NCBI GenBank assembly: GCA_032718865.1
Contig: JALUTQ010000005.1
Location: 1,240,001-1,304,000, forward strand
From: Tilletia caries
Taxonomy: Eukaryota > Basidiomycota > Exobasidiomycetes > Tilletiales > Tilletiaceae
DNA: 64,000 bases
Direction of reading: 5' to 3'
The position numbers were made by a program, and so were the translations under genes. The stretch's first letter is position 1. Each line of letters starts with the position of its first letter. Below the pieces are notes generated by a model, which was not told the origin of the DNA, ran no database searches, and saw only the letters and a program-made list of their open reading frames with translations. Below are positions 54,705 to 64,000 of this stretch, piece after piece.

Positions 54705-56249
54705 ATGGCAGACAACAAGTCGACTATACAGCTTCGACTTACGCCTGTGTCCGTCCCCTTTGATCCCAAAACCTTCGCAATTCGACCGACGGAGAAAGTT
54801 CGAATCGATCTCGTCGGTGCGAGCACCTCCGTCACCCCTCCGCGTCCCGACAATGGCGTCTTTCCTTGTGCTGCGCTCGATAGGCACCCCGCACACATCA
54901 TCTCCAACGGTTCCTACTTCACGCTCAAGACTTCTGTGCTGGAGTCCAACAGCATCAAAGTCGACGGCTGCCTTCTGCACGATCACACACACACTCTCAG
55001 GAACGGCGAGATCATCGAGTTTGGCCGGGCGACATTCGTGCGACTTGATGAGGCTTACGACGAAGATGGCGATTACAAGTGTTGGCCCCTTTACAGCTTT
55101 GTACCCGCCATCTCGATGAAGGTTCACCTCACCTTTCCTCCACACTTCGACAGCCGTCGCGTCTGGACGGATCCATTCGGACCTCCGGTCTCTTACACTC
55201 CCCCGTCGTCCATCAAGCCTTCAACCGCTCTCTCTCTCACCTTCTCAAAACGTCACCCAGTTCCGACACCCGCCCGTGTACTCGATCACGTTCCACGGAT
55301 GACAGCTCCCTCGTCCTCCCCTCCACAAGCGTTCAAGGCTCCACAGCTTGCATCTGTTCCGGTTCTCGACCCTGCTGCTCCACACGGTACCAACTGGGCC
55401 GGGGTCGCACATCTCCTTGAGGAACTCCGCGCAGTCGCGCCTTCGCCGCGCTCGTCGTCTTCCTCTCCCCGGCTGTTGCCCTCGTCTTACGTCACACCAC
55501 TGATTGCGGACGCGTACTATCCACCCACTTCCGTTTCACCACCTGTCCCACTCGCGCGGCGTACATTCTGCTATGGCGACTTCGTTAGCACAGGTGGAGG
55601 AGCCCTTCCTGCTGAGCTTTCCGGCGCGCGTTCCAGCAAGCATGAGACCGTGGCGACATCGCTGAAATCCGAGCCAGACGCACCTCCGGACGCATTCCCT
55701 ACCGCATGCTCCCCCGAAGCGCATACCTCGCCCCGGACATCCACTCCCCACTGCGGGTCTGCTGTTGGGCCTCCGGACGATGATTATCGCAGTGGTCATC
55801 CAGCTTCTGCTCTCCGCTCTGCCCATCTCGCCGTATCCCGCGTCTGGATTGCCTGGAGGCACGCACGCCGGCAGATCCACAATTCGGCGGTGACTTCCGT
55901 TGAGATTGCGCTGGGACGTGTCCGTGCCGCGCTGCAGCAAACAAGGTCGGCGCCTCGCCCTAGTGCCATCGAATCAGTGCCTCTGGCGACGAATGGCGTG
56001 CGTACTCCTGCGAGCGTTTTCCCTCCACAGCCTCTGTACCATCCAGCTGCCAATGCTGTTCTCCCTTGTGCATCACAGCCGTGGACATGGCCTCCGTATC
56101 TCCCATATTCTCCACTTTACAGCCAGATCACACAACACCTGCAGCTACTGTTCGCTTCTCTTTATCGGGACTCTCCTGCGCTCGTTCCCATTCCAGATAG
56201 AACTCCCCAAAGGTGTAATGTGATAGTGTATTGCGTACCTTATCGGTGA
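54705..56249 (+). CDS. FHA-like domain protein inside the LTR pair
   Basis: FHA domains bind phosphothreonine peptides. Single open frame of 514 residues with a good start context (CCACCATGGCAG). The FHA-like region is residues about 25-110: RHPAHIISNGSYFTLKTS, then NSIKVDGCLL, then HTLRNGEIIEFGRATFVRL, which follows the FHA pattern of R-x-x-x-H, S/N-G-K-x-N-G and L-x-x-G-x-x-x-x-F-G, although the usual SxxH is DRHPAH. The remaining 400 residues are Ser/Pro-rich with helical pieces (HLAVSRVWIAWRHARRQIHNS). The last 12 or so codons and the stop lie in the right LTR-like repeat. It may be a captured host gene or a diverged structural protein of the element. The frame is intact, arguing for recent function. 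Confidence 0.65.
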   Translation: MADNKSTIQLRLTPVSVPFDPKTFAIRPTEKVRIDLVGASTSVTPPRPDNGVFPCAALDRHPAHIISNGSYFTLKTSVLESNSIKVDGCLLHDHTHTLRNGEIIEFGRATFVRLDEAYDEDGDYKCWPLYSFVPAISMKVHLTFPPHFDSRRVWTDPFGPPVSYTPPSSIKPSTALSLTFSKRHPVPTPARVLDHVPRMTAPSSSPPQAFKAPQLASVPVLDPAAPHGTNWAGVAHLLEELRAVAPSPRSSSSSPRLLPSSYVTPLIADAYYPPTSVSPPVPLARRTFCYGDFVSTGGGALPAELSGARSSKHETVATSLKSEPDAPPDAFPTACSPEAHTSPRTSTPHCGSAVGPPDDDYRSGHPASALRSAHLAVSRVWIAWRHARRQIHNSAVTSVEIALGRVRAALQQTRSAPRPSAIESVPLATNGVRTPASVFPPQPLYHPAANAVLPCASQPWTWPPYLPYSPLYSQITQHLQLLFASLYRDSPALVPIPDRTPQRCNVIVYCVPYR

Positions 56250-57132
56250 CCCACAGGCCACAGTTGATGGATCAATATGGACTGACGAGTAGTCAGTAGT
56301 CAGTAGTCAGTAGTCAGTAGTCAGTAGCATTCTGGGGCACCATCACCTGGTAGATGTAGGCGTGTATCTCAAGCAACTTACCACTGGCACGACTTGTAAG
56401 TTTTAGGCAGGTCAGAGTTGAAGGTTGGTGAACGCTGGAGTAAGTTGGGCAGTTGGTAGCTGCGTGATCGTGATGCGTTCGTCAAAAAAAAGTTGAAGAC
56501 CTTTCAACTTTCTCGGAGGGTTTTTGAGTTTTTGACTATGGCTATGAACTTCCTCGGAGGGTTTTTGACTTTTGACTATGGCTATCGAAGGCGTGGGAAA
56601 AGTGGAGGTAGAAGACAGACAGAAACGGGCAACGAACGGCGGAAGGACGGCATGTGAACAGCAAATTGCTATCTTCATAAAGAAAAACTGGGAGAAATCG
56701 AGAGCGTCGATGGATGCTTAGAACACGGACACCCAGGCGAAGTTTGAGAAGATTTAAAGGAGTTTTGAAGAATTTCATTCGAGGGATGTTGCAACACTTT
56801 TTCTCGGCCGTAAAAATCTAAGGGGCAGATATAAGTGAATATAACCCCATACTAAAGTCTGGGGAATCGTCAGTCTCGTCAACTCTACTGTGCTGGACGA
56901 GGTCCATGTGGCTCTTATCTTATCGTATCTGTTCTCTTCCTCTTCCTCTTCGTTTCCTTTCCTTTTCTCACACTCGCACTCCTCCGCATAGCAACACCAG
57001 TACCTCCACATTTCTCACGCTATCCTCTCTCCTCCTCATCTTTTCCCTTCCCGAGCTCATCCTTTGTACTTAGTCCTTTCTTCCTCGTCATTATACACTC
57101 TGCTTTTCACTCCATAATAGTCCTCTATTACA
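56214..57132 (+). repeat. LTR-like direct repeat, right copy
   Basis: 919 bp. Differences from the left copy include one extra GTAGTCA-type unit, changes in A-run length near 56484, and ATAGTCCTCTATTACA against ATAGTCTTGTCTATTACA at the end. The FHA ORF reads into its first 36 bp. Confidence 0.8.
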
Positions 57133-57471
57133 TCTACAGAGCACGCACGCGCTCACCGTCGGGAACAGGGTTTCCGCTCCCGTCTTTGTACTAACGTACT
57201 ATAGCAAGGAGTTGTGTGAATTGATGGAGAGAGGAAAGGGAAAGATACAATCGAGAAGGGAAGTGTTGCTCTAGAGAGGTGTTGGTCTCGAGTGATGATC
57301 ATGGCGTGATCACGAGAGTTGAGCCGAGGAAGCAGAGAAGGGAAGAGAACGGGAAGCGGAGGGAACGGGACGGAACGGAGCAGAGCGGAACGAAGGGAAA
57401 AGGAAGAGAAAGGAAAGGAATCGAGAAGAGAGAAGTGGAGGCAGAGTAACGGCCGATAGCCATATAGCACA
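57133..57471 (-). repeat. Probable 3' LTR of Ty3/Gypsy-like element 1
   Basis: Directly after the pol stop the minus strand reads GCGGCGGGGA, a polypurine tract, then TGTGCTATATGG, an LTR-type start at 57471. The sequence runs about 340 bp to the edge of the FHA element at 57132. It is rich in GTTCCGTTCC-type repeats. The partner LTR of this element is not found. Confidence 0.55.
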
Positions 57472-57516
57472 TCCCCGCCGCAGAAAGCCAACCGTCTCGG
57501 GTTGCAAGCGCATGAA

Positions 57517-60500
57517 TCAGCCAACCAAGCGGGAAAGGGCGTCGACATTGGAGTGTTTCCGGCCTGGTCGGTACTCGAATCGCAGCAAGTGCAGATGGGG
57601 AAGTAAGAGGGCTCGGCAGCGCGAAATGACCGGGCCGTACTGCGTAGCACCCGTTGATGTCAACATCTTTGACATGGGGAGATGGTCGGTGACAACAGTC
57701 ACGGGTACGCCTTCCAACAGGTGCGCCATTCGAGCGAAGGACCATGCCAGGCAGCACAACTCGAGCTCAGCGGCCACGAGCTTCTGCTCCGAAGGCGAGG
57801 TAAGTCGGGACTGAAATGCGATGGGACGTTCGCGGGCCGTTACTGATCTGCCGTCTTTCATCACCTCTCGGCATCCAGTGATCGGACCGTGCATCACTTC
57901 CTCCCATGACGGAACAGCACCAGCATGCACCACGCCGACATCGAAGTCACGCAGGCCCAACGGCGGGCGACGCTCGCGAGGACCCAGTGGTGGAGCGACG
58001 TCGAGCTCGTCCTCCGCATCATCACCCACGGCGACTTCATCAATCACGCCGGGCTCGTCGACCTCGGCAGCAGGAGCCGGTAACGGCACAGGTGGAGGAG
58101 AGCAGCGCTGCAGCGCGAAAGGGTCAGGTGAGCCAGGCAGAGGATCCAGTTGATCAATGCTGAACTCGTCACTGATACGCAAGTCGTCTGGTAGCACAAG
58201 GCGGACGCGATGCGGAGACAGGACCTCCCGCACAGTATATGGACCGGCCTTTCGCGCGTCGAGCTTCCCCTCGCCCAGTCCTGGGATCGGTCGATTTCCG
58301 AGTCGCACGAACACCTGGTCACCCGCATGTAGGACGGGAAGAGGACCGCGACGCGCATCGTAGCGACGCTTCTGCTGTGCGCGAGCGGAAGCAATCGCCC
58401 GGTACGCATCGGAGAGGCGTTCGGAGGCAGCAAGAAGGCGATCATCAAAGCCCTCCGCTCCCCGTCCGGCATCGGCGTCAAAGACCGCGTGCGCCAAGTC
58501 GGTATGAGCGACGAACACCAGGTCAAAGGGACGATGGCCAGTGGTAACGTTCGGGCTGCTGTTGAAAGCGAGCTCCACGGCAGGAACGACAACCCGATCC
58601 CAAGGCGCGTGCCCAGCCGCAGTCAAGGCGCGAAGAGCGGACTGGACAGTTTGCACGGTCCTCTCCACGAAGTTCGCTTGCTGGTGGTACGGCGTCGAAG
58701 GCTTCAGCTCTGCACCCAACGAACGCGCAAGGGCTTGCATCACTTGGCCCGTCAGCTTTGCCTCGCTATCCGACACCAAACGTCGGGGGCGCCAACCCAA
58801 ACGTAGGACGCGGTTGCTCAGAATGGCCGCGATCCCAGCAGCATCGATCGAGGACTTGCAAGGTTCCAGCATGATCAAACGCAAAAAGCCGTCAGCGATG
58901 AACAAAACTGCGTCGCGGCCGTGGGACGAGGGGAACCCCGAAACGACGTCGAGCGACACGTCTTCAAACGGCAGCCGGGGGTCGTGCTCGACATCCAAGT
59001 CTCCGACGCGAGGACGAGGCTTCGTCTTCAGGCAGAGCAGGCAGTGCGCCACCCACGCGCGGACGTGCTCGGCCAATCGTGGACGCCAGAATGACTTCGA
59101 CACGGCCAACAGCGTTTTGGAATAGCCAAAGTGACCGCCGCTCTCGTGCGCGAGTCGCAGAGCCAAAGGCAGTGCGCCGTCCGGTAGCGCCCATCGTCCA
59201 TCAACACGGCGAACCAGGACGCCATCCTCCACCACCCACTCGTCCGATTCATCAGCACCAGCCGCCTCCATGCGGCGGAGAAGAGGGCCGAAGTAGCGAT
59301 CGGCGAGCAGCCAGGACCGCCAGCGCTCTCGGGATACGGGAACGGGATTCGGAAGAGGGGAAGGCGCAGCCGGGTAAGCGGAGGGAGACAGCAGCTCCTC
59401 GTCGACAAACACCTGATGGAGGGCGGCGGCGAAAGCGGACTTGCTGGCGTCTACATACAAGACGTAGGGGCGCGTAGGGTCTGGATGAGCGAGCACTGGT
59501 GGGGTGGCGATGGCGCGCTTGAGTTGACTGAAGCTGCGCTCTTGGGCATCATCCCAGCTCACGAGCTCGCGATCGGCGTTCGTGGGGGTTCCATCAACGC
59601 GGACCAGACGAGACCGATCTCCGACCGATTCGTACCGCCACCCCTTTGTCAAGCTCGTCAACGGCGCGGCAATCTCGGCATACCCAGGAACAAACGCGCG
59701 ATAGTATCCGAACAACCCAAGCGCATGGTACACGTCTCGCAGGGTTCGCGGTCGGGGCAGCTCCTGAACGGCCTTGGCTCTCTCCTCCCACACGGCAACG
59801 CCGGCTCCGGACACCTTGCGCCCAAGAAGGGTGAGGCTTGGAACAGCGAAGGTGCACTTGGAGGGGGAAAACTTCAGGCCGATCTGCGATGCACTGGTCA
59901 GGATGGTCTCCAACGTGGAGAGGTGTTCCTCCAATGTCGCCGTCGCCGCTATAACATCGTCGATGTATATAACGGCCGTCTTCTATCGCAGCGATCCCAA
60001 CACTCGATCCATCAACCTTTGGAACACGGCGGGGGCGTTCTTGAGGCCGAAGGGGACTGTCTTATATTGGAACAGTCCCCGATGACACACGAACGCAGTT
60101 TTCCACCGGTCCTTCTCCGCGACGGGAAGCTGGTGGTATCCCCGAATAGCATCTAATGAACTAAACCAGCGTTTACCCTGCAGTGTCTGGCACACGGCGT
60201 CCGCGGTGGGGAGTGGATACCGGTCGGACACCGTGGCGGAGTTGAGATTGCGGTAATCGACGCAAAATCTCCACTTGTCGTACTGCTTCACCATCAGCAC
60301 TGGGTATGACACAGGACTCGCCGCCGGCTCAATCACATCCCAGGAGAGAAGCTGGTCTAATGCCGAGTCCATCTTCGCACGTTTCTCCGGGCTCGCGCGG
60401 CGCGGAGGTTCAGAACGAAGCTCGGTGTCTGCAACGATAGGGATCTCCATCGCAACACCGCGGATCAGCCCGGGGCGTCCATCCAACGCAAACGCTTCGG

Positions 60501-61026
60501 TGTGACGGCGAAGCAGTTCGACGACGGCGGGATGAGGGGCGCCGGTCGAGTCAACACCAACGCGGAAGTGGCCATCAACCAGGACGGCCTCAGCATCCCG
60601 GCAGAGCGCGTGAGCAGGGTCCTCAACGCCCTCGAAAAAGTCAAGAGGCTCAGCAGTGGTGTCATCCCGGCCCGTCTCTGGCTTCCATGCGTGCGGATCG
60701 GCAGCTGCCGTCCATAGATCGGCCTGAGGCAGGGGAGACCCGAGTTCGAATCGATCGTCGGAGGGCGATGACGAGGCGCGATCTCCGAGATGGACCAAGA
60801 CGGCGTCTGCGATGGGAGTGCGACGATCCAGGTGGACGGTGCGGGAGCTGTGATTCCCGATGAGGATATGCTTGGTGTCGCGGCCTCCCAGAGCAGCGGG
60901 GCCAGCAATCGTGACGGACTCGTCGTGACTGGTCATGAGCCGAGGATGGATCAAGTAGTCGACTCCCGACGCCAGGACTCCAGTATCGACAGGTATCCAA
61001 GCCATCGATCGAGCAGGCAGGCACAC
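57517..61026 (-). pseudogene. Ty3/Gypsy-like pol, element 1, with integrase nested in RNase H and one in-frame stop
   Basis: One frame from 61026 to 57517, broken only by TAG at 59983-59985. Domains in order: pre-RT linker; RT palm/fingers (WRFCVDYRNLNSATV, FSSLDAIRGYHQLP, FGLKNAPAVFQRLMD), the TAG, then VIYIDDVIA and the thumb (FGYYRAFVPGYAEIAAPLTSL); first RNase H part YVLYVDASKSAFAAALHQ (59409-59468); integrase with HHCC zinc (HESGGHFGYSK, CLLC), SLDVVSG, VSDSEAKLTG and HQQANFVERTV as the D, D, E; a GPY-like tail (RKAGPYTVREVLSPHRVRL); then the second RNase H part RERPIAFQSRLTS, AAELELCCLAW, VVTDHLPM and NVDALSR at the very C-terminus. Gag and protease are absent; the left flank is truncated. 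Confidence 0.88.
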
Positions 61027-61089
61027 TGCCGCCGTCGAGCAGAGCTGAGCTTCCTTGGCGAAGGGTTGGGGAAGGTGCTCGTGTATCGG

Positions 61090-61503
61090 TAGCGTGCCGA
61101 TAGGGTACTGACCTGCGGGGAAAGTACGAGTAAGAGGACAACGTCCAATAACCTTGAGACAACGTCTAAGGGGAACAAAGGCAACGCCAGAGTGTAGAGA
61201 AGAGAGTGCAGATGAATGTGGAATTTGAATGGATAACTAAGTACAGGGAGCTGTTATATACTAGAGAGCAGCTTGTTAGGACCGGGAGAGAGTATAGGGA
61301 GTTGTCGCGAAGGTGAGCGAGGGAAAGATGAGGAAGAAGGAGCGCACCGTTGCGCAACGATCTGAAGGCAAAAGTGGGAAGAGGAAGTGGAGCTGATCGG
61401 AGTGGCACGGAGTGGAGCGGAACGGAATCGGAACGGAACGGAGGGAAGTGAAGCCAAGAGAGAATTGAGAGAAAGAAGAGAGCACTGACCACCGTACAGC
61501 ACA
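61090..61503 (-). repeat. Probable 3' LTR of Ty3/Gypsy-like element 2
   Basis: After the pol stop the minus strand reads GCGGTGGGGA followed by TGTGCTGTACGG at 61503, the same tract and LTR start seen in element 1. It includes a TATATA motif near 61255 and GGAACGGAAC repeats. The inner end (about 61090-61160) is not certain, because element 1's truncated pol begins there. Confidence 0.5.
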
Positions 61504-61534
61504 TCCCCACCGCAAGATGACTGATCGTCCCGGA

Positions 61535-64000
61535 TCAGATCGCTGGAGGAAGTCTCGACAGAGCATCGACGTTGACGTGACTGTTGCCGGCGCGATGGAC
61601 GAAGCGCAGATTGGTCAAATGCGGAAGCATGAGTGCGCGACATCGAGAGATCGTTGGACCATATGGAATCGGTGTCGTCGAGGTCAACATCGAACCGAGG
61701 GGAGCGTGGTCGGTTACCACCGTCACCGAAGCACCTTCGAGCCAATGAGCCCAGCGCGAGTAGGCCCAGGCAAGGCAGCAAAGCTCCAATTCCGGCGCCA
61801 CCATCTTCCGCTCCGTGGCCGAGGTGAGTCGAGACAAGAACGCGACAGGACGCTCCCGAAGCTCGATATTGACCCCGTTGACCTCTATGACCCGATGGCG
61901 ATAGATCGGACCGCGAAGGGCATCCTGCAGCTCATCGTTCCCAGCAGACGAGACGACCCCCACCTGGAATCCTCGCATGCGGTCGGGCGGACGACGATCT
62001 CGAGCAGGGAGATCTAGCAAGGACGGAGACAGGTATGTGCCGTCGGCGGGGCCCACAGACTCGATCGGAGTGGAAACTGACGCGTCCTCTCCCTCGTCGT
62101 GCAAAGCAGGGAGCACAGGCGCATCCAACTCCTCGCGCGCGTTGACGAATGGGTCCGGAGAACGAGGGACGGCGTCGAGTTGCTCGACGCTGAACTCGTC
62201 GCCGATGGTAGAATCAACGCCGAGGTCGAGACGGACACGATGCGGCGACAAGACCTCGCTAATCCGATATGGGCCGGCCTTTCGTGGATCGATCTTATTG
62301 GTGAGTAGACCCGGAACTGGCCGATCACGGAGGCGGATATAGACTTGGTCATCAACCGCAAAGGGCGGAATGGGCTGACGACGTTTGTCATATCGACGCT
62401 TCTGTTCCGCCCGAGCAGCTTGGATCGCAATCCGCGCATCCTGAAAGCGTTCGTCCGCGACAGCCAACCGGTCGGCAAACGAAGACACGCCGGCATGATC
62501 GACGGAATCGAACACGGCATGGGCGGCGTCAGGGTGATGCACGAAGACTAGATCGAATGGGCGGAAACCTGTGACCGACGAGGGCGTCGCATTCATCGCC
62601 AGTTCGACGGTGGGTAGCAGACGGCGATCCCAGTGAGTACGATCCTCCGCACCCATAGCCTGCAGGACCTGCTGAACTGTTTGGATTGCGCGTTCCACAG
62701 CGTTGGCCTGCTGATGGTGCGGCGGAGAGGGTGTGAGCTCGGCTCGGAGCGACTTGGCCAGAGCCGACATCACGGCGCCGGTCATCCGGGCTTCGGAATC
62801 CGACACCAACCGTCGAGGGCGCCAACCCCATCGGAGAACACGGTCACTGAAGATCGCCGCAATGCCTTCAGCCGTCACCGAGCTCGAACACGGCTGGAGC
62901 AAGATCATGCGCGAAAAGACATCAAGAATGACCAGCACAGCATCGTTGCCCGCTCTGGAACGATTCAACCCGAAGAGCAAGTCGAGGCTGATGGTGTGGA
63001 ACGGAAACTGAGGATCATGGTCGACGTCCAGGCTGCCGACCTTCGGAAGGCGTTTCGTTCGCAGACAAACAGGGCAGTGTTTCACCCACGAACGAACAGC
63101 CACGGACAGCGAAGGGCGCCAGAAGTTCTTGGATACAGCAAGGTACGTCTTCAGAAATCCGAAGTGTCCTCGACGATCGTGCACTGACTTGAGTATTTCG
63201 GAAATTGCAGCCTCCGGAATCGCAAGACGATCATCGACGCGGCGCACCAAGAAACCATCCGACATGGTCCACTCATCGTCGGCGGAGCCATCCTCGACCT
63301 TCCGAATGATCGGAGCGAAATACCGATCGCTTCGCAACCAACTGCACCAACGCTCCTTAGCAATCTCGGGCGGAAGAAGGCCGACCGGCATAGCGTGGTG
63401 CACGGCAGACTGCAGAGTCTGTAAGCGCGGTGTAGCGGGCTCCTCGAACACTTGATGTAGGATGGCTGCGAAGGCGTCTTTGCTCGCATCAACATAAAGG
63501 ACGAAGGGACGATCAGGGTCGGGGTGAGCAAGGATCGGAGAAGTAGCGATAGCCTTCTTGATGGCATCGAAGCTGTCTTGCTGGGCAGCCTCCCACGATA
63601 AGACGACACGGTCGGCCGACACCGACGATCCCTCGGTATTCGTCAGCCGATAACGACCGTCGGATCTCGCGGAATACTTCCAGCCACGAGTCAACTGGGT
63701 CAACGGCGATGCGAGCTCTGCAAACCGTTTGACGAAGACACGATAGTACCCGAAAAGACCCAGTACGTGGTAGATTTCCCGGAGAGTTGTCGGCCGAGGC
63801 AGGTCGCTAACCGCCTTCGCTCTATCCTCCCAGACCGCGACTCCACCACCCGACACCTTGCGGCCCAGCAACACCAAGGAAGGCACGGCAAACGTACACT
63901 TGCTGGGGCTGAACTTCAGCCCAGCCCGAGTGGCATTCGCCAGTAGTGTCCCTAACGCCTGGACATGCTCGTCAACGGAGGTTGACGCCACGACGATGTC
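61535..64000 (-). CDS. Ty3/Gypsy-like pol, element 2, integrase nested in RNase H, continues past the window
   Basis: Open frame of over 820 codons with no internal stop, cut by the right window edge at the last Asp of the RT YIDD box (DIVVAST). Domain order is as in element 1: RT thumb (LGLFGYYRVFVKRFAELASPL), first RNase H part FVLYVDASKDAFAAILHQV (63451-63508), integrase (HDRRGHFGFLK, CPVC; SLDLLFG, VSDSEARMTG, HQQANAVERAIQ), GPY-like RKAGPYRISEVLSPHRVRL, then second RNase H part RERPVAFLSRLTS, APELELCCLAW, VVTDHAPL and NVDALSR (61535-61861). The two elements are clearly diverged in protein sequence, so the layout is inherited rather than a local rearrangement. Likely functional coding capacity as far as visible. 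Confidence 0.9.
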   Translation of the reverse strand, partial: DIVVASTSVDEHVQALGTLLANATRAGLKFSPSKCTFAVPSLVLLGRKVSGGGVAVWEDRAKAVSDLPRPTTLREIYHVLGLFGYYRVFVKRFAELASPLTQLTRGWKYSARSDGRYRLTNTEGSSVSADRVVLSWEAAQQDSFDAIKKAIATSPILAHPDPDRPFVLYVDASKDAFAAILHQVFEEPATPRLQTLQSAVHHAMPVGLLPPEIAKERWCSWLRSDRYFAPIIRKVEDGSADDEWTMSDGFLVRRVDDRLAIPEAAISEILKSVHDRRGHFGFLKTYLAVSKNFWRPSLSVAVRSWVKHCPVCLRTKRLPKVGSLDVDHDPQFPFHTISLDLLFGLNRSRAGNDAVLVILDVFSRMILLQPCSSSVTAEGIAAIFSDRVLRWGWRPRRLVSDSEARMTGAVMSALAKSLRAELTPSPPHHQQANAVERAIQTVQQVLQAMGAEDRTHWDRRLLPTVELAMNATPSSVTGFRPFDLVFVHHPDAAHAVFDSVDHAGVSSFADRLAVADERFQDARIAIQAARAEQKRRYDKRRQPIPPFAVDDQVYIRLRDRPVPGLLTNKIDPRKAGPYRISEVLSPHRVRLDLGVDSTIGDEFSVEQLDAVPRSPDPFVNAREELDAPVLPALHDEGEDASVSTPIESVGPADGTYLSPSLLDLPARDRRPPDRMRGFQVGVVSSAGNDELQDALRGPIYRHRVIEVNGVNIELRERPVAFLSRLTSATERKMVAPELELCCLAWAYSRWAHWLEGASVTVVTDHAPLGSMLTSTTPIPYGPTISRCRALMLPHLTNLRFVHRAGNSHVNVDALSRLPPAI

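Larger units (their letters stand above)
53360..57132 (+). mobile_element. LTR-flanked element carrying one FHA-like ORF and no pol
   Basis: Two about 915-bp direct repeats (53360-54272 and 56214-57132), differing by a few small indels, each begin TGTAAT and end ATTACA, the inverted termini expected of LTRs. The internal 1.94 kb starts with TGG directly after the first repeat, as in a primer-binding site, and ends with GAACTCCCCAAAGG, a possible polypurine-type tract. No reverse transcriptase is present; the only gene is the FHA-like ORF. No 5-bp target duplication is seen (AAAGG left, TCTAC right), so the flanks may have recombined. Confidence 0.65.

Noticed and set aside
57517..57850. A second, independent (archaeal-type) RNase H after the integrase
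   Set aside because: The C-terminal part lacks the first catalytic Asp strand and matches the standard Gypsy RNase H end; the missing strand is found before the integrase.
57517..61026. Two separate genes split at the TAG in element 1
   Set aside because: Both parts are in the same frame and the RT domain runs straight across the stop, so one gene with a nonsense codon is simpler.
1..64000. CRISPR array or operon-type organisation
   Set aside because: Repeats present are microsatellites, minisatellites and transposon ends, and genes have spliceosomal introns; a eukaryotic genome.

Overview
The window reads as nuclear DNA of a GC-rich basidiomycete fungus. Genes carry several short introns (roughly 40 to 130 bp) with GTGAGT/GTAAGT-type donors, serine- and proline-rich disordered tails are common, and the mobile elements are of fungal types: a DIRS-like tyrosine-recombinase retrotransposon, Ty3/Gypsy-like pol genes and a basidiomycete-type integrase DNA element. 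The order of fungus below Basidiomycota cannot be fixed from sequence alone.

Positions 1-30.6 kb are host genes: complex I 75-kDa subunit (NDUFS1), an unresolved small minus-strand gene, an Edc3-like LSm/FDF decapping factor, an F-box gene, an FAD dehydrogenase, mitochondrial ribosomal protein S5, ribosome assembly protein Rsa3, a large F-box-like protein, a second F-box gene that is an inverted duplicate of the first, checkpoint kinase Chk1 with a cluster of MluI-box motifs upstream, a 1461-residue coiled-coil protein, a membrane-anchored GH9 endoglucanase, and the cytochrome oxidase assembly factor Coa6.

A 5.5-kb DNA element (31004-36522) with perfect 237-bp terminal inverted repeats and a 6-bp target duplication sits about 80 bp upstream of the complex I NDUFA9 start codon. 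It holds a convergent pair of damaged genes: an integrase and a coiled-coil/PHD-finger protein. Host genes resume at 36.6-49.1 kb: NDUFA9, arginase, PRMT3 with a zinc finger that has lost its cysteines, a GPI-anchored cysteine-rich protein, and an N-terminal glutamine amidohydrolase (NTAQ1) enlarged to about 1190 residues.

From 50 kb to the right edge the window is a retroelement cluster: a DIRS-like element with reverse transcriptase/RNase H and tyrosine recombinase, hairpin-bearing 182-bp repeats, a pair of about 915-bp LTR-like direct repeats enclosing a single intact ORF with an FHA-like domain, and two Ty3/Gypsy-like pol genes in tandem. Both pol genes share a striking layout: the integrase lies inside the RNase H domain, between its first catalytic Asp and its other three catalytic residues. 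This RT - RNaseH(N) - integrase - RNaseH(C) order, kept in two diverged copies, is the strongest candidate for something undescribed.

Functionally, four host genes act in mitochondria (NDUFS1, NDUFA9, MRPS5, COA6). Several are divergent pairs sharing short promoters (FAD dehydrogenase/MRPS5, RSA3/F-box-like, arginase/PRMT3, Edc3-like/F-box). All exon structures below were read by eye from splice signals and frame agreement.
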